The translations under genes and the position numbers were made by a program. A stretch of 64,000 nucleotides of DNA from CAZCAC01 sp964496575 (lineage in GTDB: Bacteria > Planctomycetota > UBA1135 > GCA-002686595): the NCBI GenBank assembly GCA_964496575.1, contig CAZCAC010000006.1:62001-126000 (forward strand), given 5' to 3'. Below the pieces are notes generated by a model. That model saw only the letters and a program-made list of their open reading frames with translations. It was not told where the DNA came from and ran no database searches. Below are positions 8,539 through 17,163 of the stretch, piece by piece (positions within the stretch are counted from its first letter, which is position 1; every line of letters starts with the position of its first letter).

Positions 8539-9709
8539 CTCGTCCATCCTCGAGGAGCCCGATGCGATCCAGGATCTCCTGCGCCTGCTCGGCCCCACGC
8601 GCCGGGTGCGCGCTGACGTCCAGCCAGCACTGTAGAACGTCGGCCACGGCAATCCCCTCCACCGAGATGGCGCCCCGGAAGACGGACTCAGGGTAGCGCG
8701 GACGACGCACGATGAGATCGGACTCCGCGGCCGGGTCGACCGGATGCAGGCCGATATCACGAAGGAAGGGAGTGGAGAGATCCTCGCTGTAGAGATGGAG
8801 TGGTGCACCGCGCACCCAGCCGAGCCCGAGGACCTTGCAGGCCGAGAACAACCCCAGGCAGATTCGCTGGCCCGCTCGTCGCCCGGCGGGGCGTCCGGCA
8901 ATCAGCTTCTCCAGACGCTCGGCCGGGTCGGCGGCCGGAAACAGGAACCGGGCGTGAAGCTCCTGGTTCGGCTTCAGGGACACGGCCCGCCAGCTCGCGA
9001 GGAGCGCGGGAACGCGGACGAGGCGGAGGGCGCCATCGGGGTCGTCGACGAATCCGCGACCTCTCAAGGCGGACAGCAGTCTCGAGGCGCTGGCCGCAGA
9101 GATCCGGGCCTTCTCTGCCAGCTCGCCCACGCTTCGCACCGGACCGCGCGGGGCATCGAGCCACTCGCCCGGTACCCGTCGCGCCAGGAGCACCTTGATC
9201 ATCCATTGGCCGAGATCGGAGAAGGGATCGGGGGCCTCGACCCGGCGCGCCGCTCTCTCCGCGATGGGCTCCACGGGGGTGACCGAGTGGACATCCTCGA
9301 GGCCCGGGCCATGCAGCTCGAGCAGTCCTCGCTGGTCCATCGCCCCCCAGGCGACATCCTCGGCGAACTCGCCCACGTAGGCCTCCAGACCCGCGAGCAT
9401 CCGACGCGAGAGCCGCTCCGCCGCGACGACGGCCAGCGGCAGCGCGCCGTGCTGTCTTGCGGCGGCGCGAGCCCTCAGGATCGCGTCGGCCAGGAGCGCC
9501 TGGAGCCTGGACAGGCGCGCGGCGCCGTCGAGGGCCCGAAGCTCGACGGCGTAGAGGTGCTCGTCATCGCGACACAGGAGGTCGGGCGATCGGGGCCTCG
9601 ATGACTGTTTCTCGACTTGCCAGCCCGCTGACTCGAATGCTCGCCCCAGCCACCCGAGCAGCATCATCTCGAGTCGTCTCTGCTTGCTCCTTGATCTGTC
9701 TTCGGCCAT
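8531..9709 (-). CDS. AbiEi-like antitoxin/regulator with nuclease-fold-like N-terminal domain and wHTH
   Basis: A 392-residue protein starting at the ATG at 9709, preceded by AGGAGAAGCGC. Longer upstream in-frame starts lie inside the operator repeats and are rejected. Three parts are visible. Residues about 15-85 resemble a restriction-endonuclease-like fold: GWQVEKQ, SPDLL (P42-D43) and YAVELRA (E56 then R58 where a nuclease has Lys). Residues about 190-225 are a winged helix-turn-helix (VGELAEKARISAASASRLL). Residues about 280-385 resemble the AbiEi_2 C-terminal domain (LHLYSED, FLRDIGL, GIAVADVLQCWLDV). It overlaps the nucleotidyltransferase gene by 8 nt. Likely role: neutralise that enzyme and repress the operon through the upstream repeats. 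Confidence 0.65.
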   Translation of the reverse strand: MAEDRSRSKQRRLEMMLLGWLGRAFESAGWQVEKQSSRPRSPDLLCRDDEHLYAVELRALDGAARLSRLQALLADAILRARAAARQHGALPLAVVAAERLSRRMLAGLEAYVGEFAEDVAWGAMDQRGLLELHGPGLEDVHSVTPVEPIAERAARRVEAPDPFSDLGQWMIKVLLARRVPGEWLDAPRGPVRSVGELAEKARISAASASRLLSALRGRGFVDDPDGALRLVRVPALLASWRAVSLKPNQELHARFLFPAADPAERLEKLIAGRPAGRRAGQRICLGLFSACKVLGLGWVRGAPLHLYSEDLSTPFLRDIGLHPVDPAAESDLIVRRPRYPESVFRGAISVEGIAVADVLQCWLDVSAHPARGAEQAQEILDRIGLLEDGRDG

Positions 9710-9733
9710 GGCGCTTCTCCTGATCACTCTTTC

Positions 9734-9777
9734 GTGTACACGGACGGTTTTGTGTACACAATTCTGTTTATGTACAC
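9734..9777 (-). promoter_or_regulatory. Triple TGTACA operator upstream of the AbiE-like pair
   Basis: Three palindromic copies lie in one line: GTGTACAC at 9734-9741, GTGTACAC at 9752-9759 (part of the perfect 12-mer TTGTGTACACAA at 9750-9761) and ATGTACAC at 9770-9777. Centres are exactly 18 bp apart. The block starts 25 bp upstream of the antitoxin-like ATG in an AT-rich island, where a promoter is expected. The copies are probably binding sites for the winged-helix protein encoded just downstream, which would be autoregulation. Confidence 0.7.
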
Positions 9778-9781
9778 AAAA

Positions 9782-10078
9782 ACTACTCCTGGTGGACTTA
9801 AACCAATTCATGAAAACCACTTAGGCGCCCCGAGCACACGGCCACGGCAGAGTCTCAAGGCTGCCTCGACCCTCGGGGACGAGCCACCTCCGGCACCGCC
9901 GGCAGTCTCGCACCGCTGACGAGGGGCGGGGGTCCGCGGATCCGTCCTCGTCCAGCGGGATCGACTCCGAGATTCCCGGGCCAGATGTCCGGTCTCCCGC
10001 CGGCACGGCGATCCCGTGATCGTGAGGCCGCCAAGAGGCGAGTCCACCGTGACCACGAGAATCGCCTGGAGCTGAATC
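9782..10078. other. Divergent intergenic region, AT-rich at one end
   Basis: About 300 bases separate the TGTACA block from the lipoprotein gene. The first 55 bases are clearly AT-richer than the surroundings and probably contain the minus-strand promoter of the AbiE-like operon. The rest is GC-rich with no convincing gene or structure. GGAG 7 nt before the ATG at 10079 is the ribosome site of the lipoprotein gene. Confidence 0.45.
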
Positions 10079-12367
10079 ATGAGGCACACCGATCACACCC
10101 TCAGGAACTGGAGCCCCTCCACCGCCCTCCTCATCGTTGCCCTGATCTCCGCCTGTAGCGGCGGTGGAGGGGGCTCCAGCACGCCCGGTGGCGGCGGCGG
10201 CGGCGGCGGAGGCGGCGGCACCGGAAACGAAGCGGAGATCGGCACCGTCTACAGCTCCGCGGCGGCGAGTCCCGCGTACGGCGGCCTCCTGCGTATCAGC
10301 GGCACCGACGATATCGAGCTCGACGGGGTCTTTCTCGAGGTCCCGCCCCAGTCGCTCACCGAGAGCGTGACCCTGAACATCGGAACGCCGAAGGCGATGC
10401 CGGCGAGCTCACCGCTCGGCGAAGTGCCGGTCGGCAACGCGTTCGTCATCGAGCCCTCGGGGACCACCTTCGCCGCCGGCAAACCGGCCACCCTGACCCT
10501 GCCCGTTCCTCCTGGTGACGCCGAGCAGGACTTGCACATCGGCCGGTGGAATCCCGCCGGCGAGTACTGGGAGAACCTCGGCGGCGTCCGCCAGGGCGAC
10601 TTCATCTCCACCGAGGTCGACCACCTGTCGCTCTACGCCCTGCTCTACAGCGGCAAGTCCCGCGTCCGCGTCTACAATGGCTCCGCGAACAAGATCGAGA
10701 TCCGTCACATCGCCGGTCCCGCTCCTCCAGCGGGCATGGACCCGGCGCATCCATTCCCCGCCTACCGTCCGCTTCCCAAGGAAGGCCTGCAGATCGAGCC
10801 GGGGTATCCCAAGACGCTGTCGCTGCTCCCGGGTACGTACCACTTCGTGGTGAGCTACCCGACCCCGCAGCCGGGCCGCGCCAACAGCCTCTTCTTCACC
10901 ATTCCGGCGCTGCTCGAAGGAGCGGACGACCCGGGGATCGACCAGAGGATCACGATCACGCGCCAGGGCGCGACCAGCGACGACCCGTTCACCCAGGCGT
11001 CGATCCAGTTTGCCGGCGCCAACGTGATCGAGGGCACCAACATGCGGCCGATCGTCCGCGTGTCGGCCCAGGGCCTCGCCGGCGTCGACATCGTAGACGC
11101 CGAGACCGGCGGCGCGGTGACGAATACCACGCGCGTGATCAACATGGGCGACGTCAAGGTCGAGCAGTTCGTCAAGGGCTCGGTGAAGCTGTCGGGGACG
11201 CCGACCGATCCCGAGGGGCACAGTCCGCTGCGCATCTCCTGGACCTGGTCGTACGGATCCCTGCCCAACCACTACACCCTGCCCAATGGCGCGACCGACA
11301 CTCGCGACTTCTTCCCCCACCCGATTCGGGAGGGTACCTATACCGTCTACTTCACCGCTTACGACCAGTTCGGTCTCTTCGACGAGGGGCGCTGGAACAT
11401 CACCGTGGTGCCGAACCAGAAGCCCACCATCGAGGTCGTCGTCGACGACACGACGGTCGACTTCGGCCGCCTCGACGACAAGCGGCGGAACATGGGCGCT
11501 CTGCCCGTCTCCGGGCCGGTAGCCGGTGTTGCGGATTTCGTGGACACCGACGGTGACGGGGTCGTGGACACGACCCGGTTGAAGACGCTGCCCGTCTCCC
11601 CCGGGCCGATGAATCCCGACCAGGACCCGACCGGCATGGCCGTCGTCTTCGCGATCGTCGCCGACCCCGACGGCGATCCGCTCTCCGGTGGCTTCATCCT
11701 GCCCGAGCCGATCTTCGGTGACGGGACCGTCTACGCGGCGATCACCGTCCCCCCGACGCTGGATCTCCCCTGGGGACTCGCGATCGGCGACATGATCGAC
11801 ACCTATGCCGAGATGGACGCCTACAACGCCGAGCTCCTGCTGCAGGCGAGCCTCGGGAACCTGCCTCCCGATCCGGTGATCTTCCCGAACGCCCCCGCGG
11901 GCGCTCAGGTGCTGCCGATCCTCTGGGAGGCGCCCGACGACCCCGACGTTCCGCAGACGACCAGCGACTGCTCGGAGTTCGCCGAGTGCATGAGCCCCAA
12001 CGGCGGTGTGATCGCGGTCGGCGCCCGTATCACCGACGGCTTCAGCATGGAGCAGCGCGACTTCGCGATAGTCGGCTACCCCGATGATGCGACCGGCAAC
12101 TTCCAGCTGCAGGCGGTCGTCCCGAACCCGGCCGACCCCGCCCCCGGTCAGGGCGTTCAGGTGCTGGCCACGATCTTCCCGCCGCAGCCGGGGATCGACG
12201 TCAACTTCGTCATCGCCGGGAGCGACGGCTACGGCAACGAAGAGACCAACAAGACCGACGACTCGGGCGTGGCCACTTTCTACATCCCCGGCGGAGCCGA
12301 GGGTGTCACCGACCAGGTGGTGGTGACCTGTGGAGGCTCGAAGGTCGAAGTGAAGTACGTCTTCTGA
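10079..12367 (+). CDS. Lipoprotein with poly-glycine linker and ZU5-like domain
   Basis: A 762-residue exported protein. The signal ends in lipobox ALISAC, with C26 as the probable lipidated cysteine. Residues about 27-47 are almost all glycine and serine, a flexible tether. Next comes a ZU5-like beta domain (about 60-145) with GVFLEVPPQSLTESVTLNI and FVIEPSGTTFAAGKPATLTLPV, as in bacterial surface proteins. The middle contains Ig/PKD-like stretches (GHSPLRISWTWSYG, EGTYTVYFTAYDQFG) and a calcium-loop-like DTDGDGVVDTT (near residue 492). The C-terminal 80 residues look like another Ig-like domain. It is likely an outer-surface structural or binding protein; no catalytic motif was seen. Confidence 0.75.
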   Translation: MRHTDHTLRNWSPSTALLIVALISACSGGGGGSSTPGGGGGGGGGGGTGNEAEIGTVYSSAAASPAYGGLLRISGTDDIELDGVFLEVPPQSLTESVTLNIGTPKAMPASSPLGEVPVGNAFVIEPSGTTFAAGKPATLTLPVPPGDAEQDLHIGRWNPAGEYWENLGGVRQGDFISTEVDHLSLYALLYSGKSRVRVYNGSANKIEIRHIAGPAPPAGMDPAHPFPAYRPLPKEGLQIEPGYPKTLSLLPGTYHFVVSYPTPQPGRANSLFFTIPALLEGADDPGIDQRITITRQGATSDDPFTQASIQFAGANVIEGTNMRPIVRVSAQGLAGVDIVDAETGGAVTNTTRVINMGDVKVEQFVKGSVKLSGTPTDPEGHSPLRISWTWSYGSLPNHYTLPNGATDTRDFFPHPIREGTYTVYFTAYDQFGLFDEGRWNITVVPNQKPTIEVVVDDTTVDFGRLDDKRRNMGALPVSGPVAGVADFVDTDGDGVVDTTRLKTLPVSPGPMNPDQDPTGMAVVFAIVADPDGDPLSGGFILPEPIFGDGTVYAAITVPPTLDLPWGLAIGDMIDTYAEMDAYNAELLLQASLGNLPPDPVIFPNAPAGAQVLPILWEAPDDPDVPQTTSDCSEFAECMSPNGGVIAVGARITDGFSMEQRDFAIVGYPDDATGNFQLQAVVPNPADPAPGQGVQVLATIFPPQPGIDVNFVIAGSDGYGNEETNKTDDSGVATFYIPGGAEGVTDQVVVTCGGSKVEVKYVF

Positions 12368-12485
12368 GCCTCGGCGAGGAATTCGTGACCCTCGCCTCGC
12401 CGGACGGCGACCTCCGGGTCGTCGCCCGGCGCGTTCATGGACGGGGCCCGTGGGACGATCGGACCGGACGTTCGTCCGTGGGTGG

Positions 12486-13289
12486 TCAGACCCGGGGACG
12501 GAGGCGAACGCTCAGCCACGCACCGGCGAGAATCAGCGGCAGGTAGCCCGCGCAGACGAGAGCGAAGAGGCTCGTGCCCAGCGCTCCGGTCAGCATCAGC
12601 AGGCTGGCGAGAGCGAGAGGGATCGCGATTCCGAGCGCAAGCGCGTGCTTGAAGGGAGCGAGTGGCGCGAGGCGCGCGATCACCCAGCCGCCCAGGATCC
12701 CCGTCAGGGCGGTGACGACGCTGGCGAAGGCCGCTCGGGGCACGGAGTCCTCGACCATCGGCCAGGTGAAGGCCAGCCCCAGACCCACGGCCAGCATCAT
12801 CAGAAAGCCGCCGGCGAGTGAGGACAGCGAGCGCACCGCGTCGAACGCGGGCTCCTGGCGACCCTTCGAACCGAGCAGGAACCAGAGCAGCGCCGTCCCG
12901 ATCACGCTGACCACACCCAGGCCCAGGATCGCGCCGAAGATCACCCGGGTGACGCTGTAGTCCTCGTCCGAATCCAGCGTCCCGCCGGACTCGATCGTGA
13001 TCAGGGCGAACAGCAGGACGAACGCCACGGCGATCGCAGCGAGGCCGAGCAGAAGGAGCCTGGTCAGCTGCCACAGCGGCCGGGGCAGGGGGCGGGAGCC
13101 CCCCACCGCCCGGGGGGCTGCCAGCAGCGTCACGGTCACCTCACCCTCGGCGGCCGAGCCGTCGTCTTCGTGGGCGAGGATCACGAAGCTCGCCCCGCAC
13201 TGATGACAGCTCCCGGCGACGGGGAGCGTCGCGCCGAGGGAGACGTCCTTCTCGCAGGAGGGGCACGTACCGACGTGATTCACGGGCAT
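12486..13289 (-). CDS. Zinc-ribbon polytopic membrane protein
   Basis: A 267-residue protein. The N-terminus has a treble-clef/zinc-ribbon pattern, CPSC near residues 9-12 and CHQC about 16 residues later. After a linker there are five to six hydrophobic segments, for example LLLLGLAAIAVAFVLLFALI and LALASLLMLTGALG. The family is not recognised. Zinc-ribbon plus membrane-helix proteins recur elsewhere in this window (36914-38788), so this is a lineage habit. The gene is convergent with the lipoprotein gene and lies 28 bp downstream of the alpha/beta hydrolase gene on the same strand. Confidence 0.7.
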   Translation of the reverse strand: MPVNHVGTCPSCEKDVSLGATLPVAGSCHQCGASFVILAHEDDGSAAEGEVTVTLLAAPRAVGGSRPLPRPLWQLTRLLLLGLAAIAVAFVLLFALITIESGGTLDSDEDYSVTRVIFGAILGLGVVSVIGTALLWFLLGSKGRQEPAFDAVRSLSSLAGGFLMMLAVGLGLAFTWPMVEDSVPRAAFASVVTALTGILGGWVIARLAPLAPFKHALALGIAIPLALASLLMLTGALGTSLFALVCAGYLPLILAGAWLSVRLRPRV

Positions 13290-13317
13290 GGTTCCAGTCT
13301 ACACGCGCAACGGCCCG

Positions 13318-14832
13318 TCATTCACCCGGAAGCTCGAGTGGCGGCAAGGGCAGCGCCTCGACCTCGGAGAGGTCCAGGCCCTCGATCGTTCCGCTCTCGA
13401 GAAACGCGCGCCCGAGCCGCCGCACTTCCGGGCCGAAGACGCCGTGGCCGCTGGGAATGACGACGTGCAGGCTCTTCGGCAGGTTGCGCGCCGCTTCGGC
13501 GCCCCATCGCGGGGAGGTCGAGGGGTCGTGGGTACCGGAGAAGAGCAGCACGGGCACGTCCACCTTCACCGGCCCCGCAAAGCTCTCGGGAACGACTCCG
13601 CTCGGCCAGATCGTCGCCACGGCCATCTGCTCGCGCACTCGAACCGTCCCCAGGAAGGTGCCCTCGCACGCCGGCTCGATCTCGGCGGGGTCGATGCGCG
13701 AGATGTCCTCGCTGCCGGTGACGCACATCAGCATTCCCCAGGCGATGACGTTGCGCACCGCGCGATTCTGTGCGATCGAGGCTTCCGCCAGCTCACGGTA
13801 GTCACCGGCGTGGGCTCGCAGCAGCATTCGCGGCAAGCGCCGATTCGAGGGCATGGTGTAGAGCTGCAGACGCACGGCCTCGGCGAATGCGTTGCGGGTG
13901 AGCTCGACCGCCTGTTCCTCGCCGGTGGCCGGGTGCGTCACGACCACGCTCGCGGGCTCCTCCTCCAGGCGCCGCAGCGTCTCCTGGAACTTCGTCTCGA
14001 TGTCGGGGAACGCCTCGCTGTAGCGCGGGTTCGCGCGAATCTCCGCGAAGATGAGGTCGAGCGCATCTTGCGCGCTGCGCGCGTGGGGAAGTGGGTTGCG
14101 ATAGGAAACGGGCTGGATCCCCTGCAGCGTCGCGGTGCGAATCGTCTCGGGATGGCGGCGCAGATAGACGAGAGCGGATCGCGTGCCGTAGGAGCCGCCG
14201 CGCAGGTTGATCCGGGCGTACCCGAGCGCCTCGCGGACCTCGTCGAAGTCGTCCACCGAGTTGGCCGTGGTGTACTGAGTCAGGTCGGCCCGAGCCTGGA
14301 GCTCGGGGAGTGCCGCCTCGTACACGTCCGGGCGGAAGAACGACTCGAAGTAGCTCTGCAGGTCGTCGTCATCACCTGGAATGGACACGTGCAACTCGTT
14401 GGAGCTGCCGGTGCCGCGCTGATCGATGAGGACCACATCGCGTCGCTGGCGAAGCCAACCATTGACCTGCCTACCGAAGAGGGTCGTCGCCGCGGCGCCT
14501 GGACCGCCGTGCAGGATGAAGACCGGGTCCGGAGCCGCGTCGTCTCGGCGCGCGGGCAGAACGATCAGACCGAGCCGGATCTCCCGCCCCTGGCCCAGGG
14601 AGCGATTCTCGAACACGGAGAAGGACCCTCTCAGGAAGATCGTCCCCGACTTCTCGTGCTCGGCTCGGGAGAGCTCCAGCCGAAGATTCCGCTCGGCGAG
14701 CTCGAGCAGCCGTGCGCAGACTCGCTCCTGATTGTCTGTTGGGGTCGACCGGGCGAGCAGGGCCGGAGATTGCAGCCCGATCAGCAGGACGAGGGAAAAG
14801 AAGGACGCGCGGAAGCCGTGCTGGAGGGTCAT
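13318..14832 (-). CDS. Exported alpha/beta hydrolase, S33 aminopeptidase-like
   Basis: A 504-residue protein with a signal-like N-terminus (FRASFFSLVLLIGLQSPALL). The alpha/beta hydrolase core shows HGGPGAAAT (oxyanion region), DVVLIDQRGTGSS, the nucleophile elbow RGGSYGTRSA, a late aspartate in FSGTHDPSTSP and a final histidine in IPSGHGVFG. These fit the proline iminopeptidase / tripeptidyl aminopeptidase group (peptidase family S33, TAP-like C-terminal part). It probably cleaves N-terminal residues from peptides outside the cytoplasm. It could form an operon with the zinc-ribbon membrane protein downstream. Confidence 0.85.
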   Translation of the reverse strand: MTLQHGFRASFFSLVLLIGLQSPALLARSTPTDNQERVCARLLELAERNLRLELSRAEHEKSGTIFLRGSFSVFENRSLGQGREIRLGLIVLPARRDDAAPDPVFILHGGPGAAATTLFGRQVNGWLRQRRDVVLIDQRGTGSSNELHVSIPGDDDDLQSYFESFFRPDVYEAALPELQARADLTQYTTANSVDDFDEVREALGYARINLRGGSYGTRSALVYLRRHPETIRTATLQGIQPVSYRNPLPHARSAQDALDLIFAEIRANPRYSEAFPDIETKFQETLRRLEEEPASVVVTHPATGEEQAVELTRNAFAEAVRLQLYTMPSNRRLPRMLLRAHAGDYRELAEASIAQNRAVRNVIAWGMLMCVTGSEDISRIDPAEIEPACEGTFLGTVRVREQMAVATIWPSGVVPESFAGPVKVDVPVLLFSGTHDPSTSPRWGAEAARNLPKSLHVVIPSGHGVFGPEVRRLGRAFLESGTIEGLDLSEVEALPLPPLELPGE

Positions 14833-14984
14833 GTCGGGCCCATTGTGGCGCAGGGAGGCGAGGTGCGGAAGGGGGCGGCACCCGCCCCTCTTCCCTCGCC
14901 GGCGGGAACCCCGGTACGATGCGGGCCCACATCAGCGCCTGCGCGATCCCCCGGCCATCAGATCTCCTCTTGCCGCCCGATCAC

Positions 14985-15863
14985 ATGAAGCCCCTCCTCC
15001 TCCTCGCCCTCGCCTTGCTGCCCGTGACCGACGTGTCCACCCCAGATCAGACTCCCGATCTTCCGGCGATCCCCGAAACGTGCCTCACTGGCGGTTTCGC
15101 CATCGGCTGCCAGGCCTACACCTTCAACCGCTTCACCGCGTTCGAGGCGATCGAGAAGACCGCGCAGGCCGGCGGCAAGGTGATCGAGTTCTATCCCGGC
15201 CAGCGGCTCAGTCCGGAGAAGGCCGACCTGCGTGTCGGCCACGACGCCCCCGAAACGGTGGTGACCGAGCTGAAGGCGAAGCTGAAGCATCACGGCGTCC
15301 GGGCCGTGAACTACGGCGTGGTCGGCATCCCGAACGACGAGGCGGGCGCCCGCAAGATCTTCGAGTTCGCGAAGAAGATGGGCATCCGCGCGGTGACTAC
15401 CGAGTCGACCGATTCGATCGACGTGATCGAGAAGCTGGTGAAGGAGTACAATATCGGTTGCGCCTACCACAACCACCCGCACCGCCCGAACAACCCCGGT
15501 TACAAGGTCTGGGATCCGAACTACATCGCCGAGCTGGTCAAGGACCGGGACCCGCGGATCGGTGCCTGCGCCGACACGGGGCACTGGACGCGTTCGGGCA
15601 TCGTTCCGGTGGAGGCGCTGAAGATCCTGGAGGGGCGCATCATCAGCGTGCACCTGAAGGACCTGAACGAGTTCGGGAAGCGCGGTGCCCACGACGTGCC
15701 GTTCGGTGAGGGCGTCTCCGGAATGGTCGCGGTGCTCGACGAGTTGAAGCGCCAGGGTTTCGCGGGCAACATCTCGATCGAGTACGAGCACAACTGGGAG
15801 CACTCGTTGCCCGAGGTCGCCCAGTGCATCGGCTTCGTGCGGGGTTACGGTGCCCGGGACTGA
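14985..15863 (+). CDS. Exported xylose-isomerase-like TIM-barrel protein
   Basis: A 292-residue protein starting at MKPLLLLALALLPVTD, a signal peptide. An upstream in-frame ATG at 14920 would bury it, so 14985 is preferred although no good ribosome site is seen. The rest is a sugar phosphate isomerase/epimerase-type TIM barrel: GCQAYTFNRFT, KVIEFYPGQ, YHNHPHRP, GACADTGHW, ISVHLKDLNE and ISIEYEHNWEHS supply the acid and histidine metal ligands of the fold. Planctomycetes encode many exported members, thought to act on sugars; the substrate is unknown. Its last 19 nt overlap the end of the convergent flavoprotein gene. Confidence 0.85.
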   Translation: MKPLLLLALALLPVTDVSTPDQTPDLPAIPETCLTGGFAIGCQAYTFNRFTAFEAIEKTAQAGGKVIEFYPGQRLSPEKADLRVGHDAPETVVTELKAKLKHHGVRAVNYGVVGIPNDEAGARKIFEFAKKMGIRAVTTESTDSIDVIEKLVKEYNIGCAYHNHPHRPNNPGYKVWDPNYIAELVKDRDPRIGACADTGHWTRSGIVPVEALKILEGRIISVHLKDLNEFGKRGAHDVPFGEGVSGMVAVLDELKRQGFAGNISIEYEHNWEHSLPEVAQCIGFVRGYGARD

Positions 15864-17131
15864 CCCTGCCTCCGCCCACCACCCGCCAGGTAGCCACTGG
15901 CGAAGGCCCACTGCAGATTGAAGCCGCCACAAGGACCGTCGAGGTCGAACACCTCGCCGCATAGATAGAGTCCCGGCTGCAGCTTGCTCTCCAGCGTCTC
16001 CGGACGCACCTCCTTCAGACTCACGCCCCCCCGTGTGACGAAGGCGGCGTCGTAGCCACCGGTGGCGACGACGGTCAGCGGGGTCTTGACCAGGATCCGG
16101 ATCAGCTCCTCACGCCTCGCTCCGCCGAGGTGGCGGATGGCGAGCGGTTCCTCGATGCCGACCAGCTCGCAAAAGACCTCGGCCAGCTCGTGGGGGAAGT
16201 GCTCGGCCAGGTGCACCTGTACCGTGGCTGTGCCGCCCTGGCGCCACGTCTTGAAGATCTCGAGCCACTCCTCCTGGTTACGGCCGCGACCGAGGTCGAG
16301 CCACAGTGGCACGGTCTCGAACCTCTCCAGCAGCGGGGAGATCTCTCGCGAGATGTCGAGCACCACCGGCCCGGCGATCCCCTTGCTGGTGAAGATCAGG
16401 TCGCCGGTGCGGACGATCCGTGAATGCGACTTCAGCGCGACCTGCAGCCGCGCCTTGCCGATGGTGTGCGCCGTGCATCGCGCGGGCCACTTCTCGGCGG
16501 TCAGGAGCGGAACGCCGGCGGGGTAGCGCGGGGTCACGTGGTGACCGAAGCGGCGCGCGAGCTCGTAGCCGTCCCCGCACGCCCCCGAACCCGGCAGCGC
16601 CAGGCCGCCGGTGGCGAGTATCACCTCGTGCGCGCGAAAGTCCCCGCGCTCGTGCACGACCGCGAAGTACTCGCCGTCGTGTTCGAGGCTCACCACCCGG
16701 CAACCGAGCGCGAACTCCACCCCCAGCCGCTCCTGCTCACCCAGCAGCCCGGCGAGCACCGTCGCGGACTCTCGCGTCTCCGGCCAGACACGAAACCCGT
16801 CGTGTACCACCGTCGCGATGCCGAGCTCGGCGAAGAACTCGCGCAGCTTTTGCCCGCCGAGCACCTCGAGCGCCGGCCCCATGAAGCGCCCGTCCCGCCC
16901 GACGCGCTCCATGAACTCCTCGCGGGAGAGCGTATTGGAGAGGTTGCAGCGCTGCCCGCCGGTCGAGAGCAGCTTGAGGCCCGGCGACGCCGACTTCTCG
17001 CAGACCACCACCCGCTTCCCGCGACGCGCTGCGGCGATCGCGGCGACCAGACCCGAGGCGCCCCCGCCGACGATGGCGAGATCGAAGGTCCCTGCCCGGG
17101 GGCCGGTCTGGATGGAGGATCGCGGCTTCAC
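15845..17131 (-). CDS. FAD-dependent oxidoreductase, HI0933/BaiN-like
   Basis: A 428-residue flavoprotein. The N-terminus has the dinucleotide fold DLAIVGGGASGLVAA (glycines near 22-27), then the family-specific GGQRCNLSN. The C-terminus has GGVSLKEV and LYLCGEVFDLDGPCGGFNLQWAFASG. These identify the HI0933/YhiN/BaiN group, NAD(P)H/FAD reductases of mostly unknown substrate. The start is a GTG at 17131 without a clear ribosome site. It follows the ovoB-like gene by 32 bp on the same strand and may be the third gene of the ovothiol operon; a redox role there is inference. Confidence 0.85.
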   Translation of the reverse strand: MKPRSSIQTGPRAGTFDLAIVGGGASGLVAAIAAARRGKRVVVCEKSASPGLKLLSTGGQRCNLSNTLSREEFMERVGRDGRFMGPALEVLGGQKLREFFAELGIATVVHDGFRVWPETRESATVLAGLLGEQERLGVEFALGCRVVSLEHDGEYFAVVHERGDFRAHEVILATGGLALPGSGACGDGYELARRFGHHVTPRYPAGVPLLTAEKWPARCTAHTIGKARLQVALKSHSRIVRTGDLIFTSKGIAGPVVLDISREISPLLERFETVPLWLDLGRGRNQEEWLEIFKTWRQGGTATVQVHLAEHFPHELAEVFCELVGIEEPLAIRHLGGARREELIRILVKTPLTVVATGGYDAAFVTRGGVSLKEVRPETLESKLQPGLYLCGEVFDLDGPCGGFNLQWAFASGYLAGGGRRQGQSRAP

Positions 17132-17163
17132 CGGGACAGGGTACGAAACGCGGGGCGCCGAGA

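Noticed and set aside
9734..9777. Three regularly spaced repeats considered as a tiny CRISPR array
   Set aside because: The units are 8-12 bp palindromes with 18-bp periodicity and no spacers of array length; they fit an operator.
9710..9820. 37-codon upstream extension of the antitoxin-like gene
   Set aside because: It would place coding sequence over the palindromic operator, and AGGAG directly precedes the ATG at 9709.
13288..14988. Open frame of 566 codons on the plus strand opposite the alpha/beta hydrolase
   Set aside because: The hydrolase motifs (GGSYGT, HGGPG) are on the minus strand; the plus frame has none.
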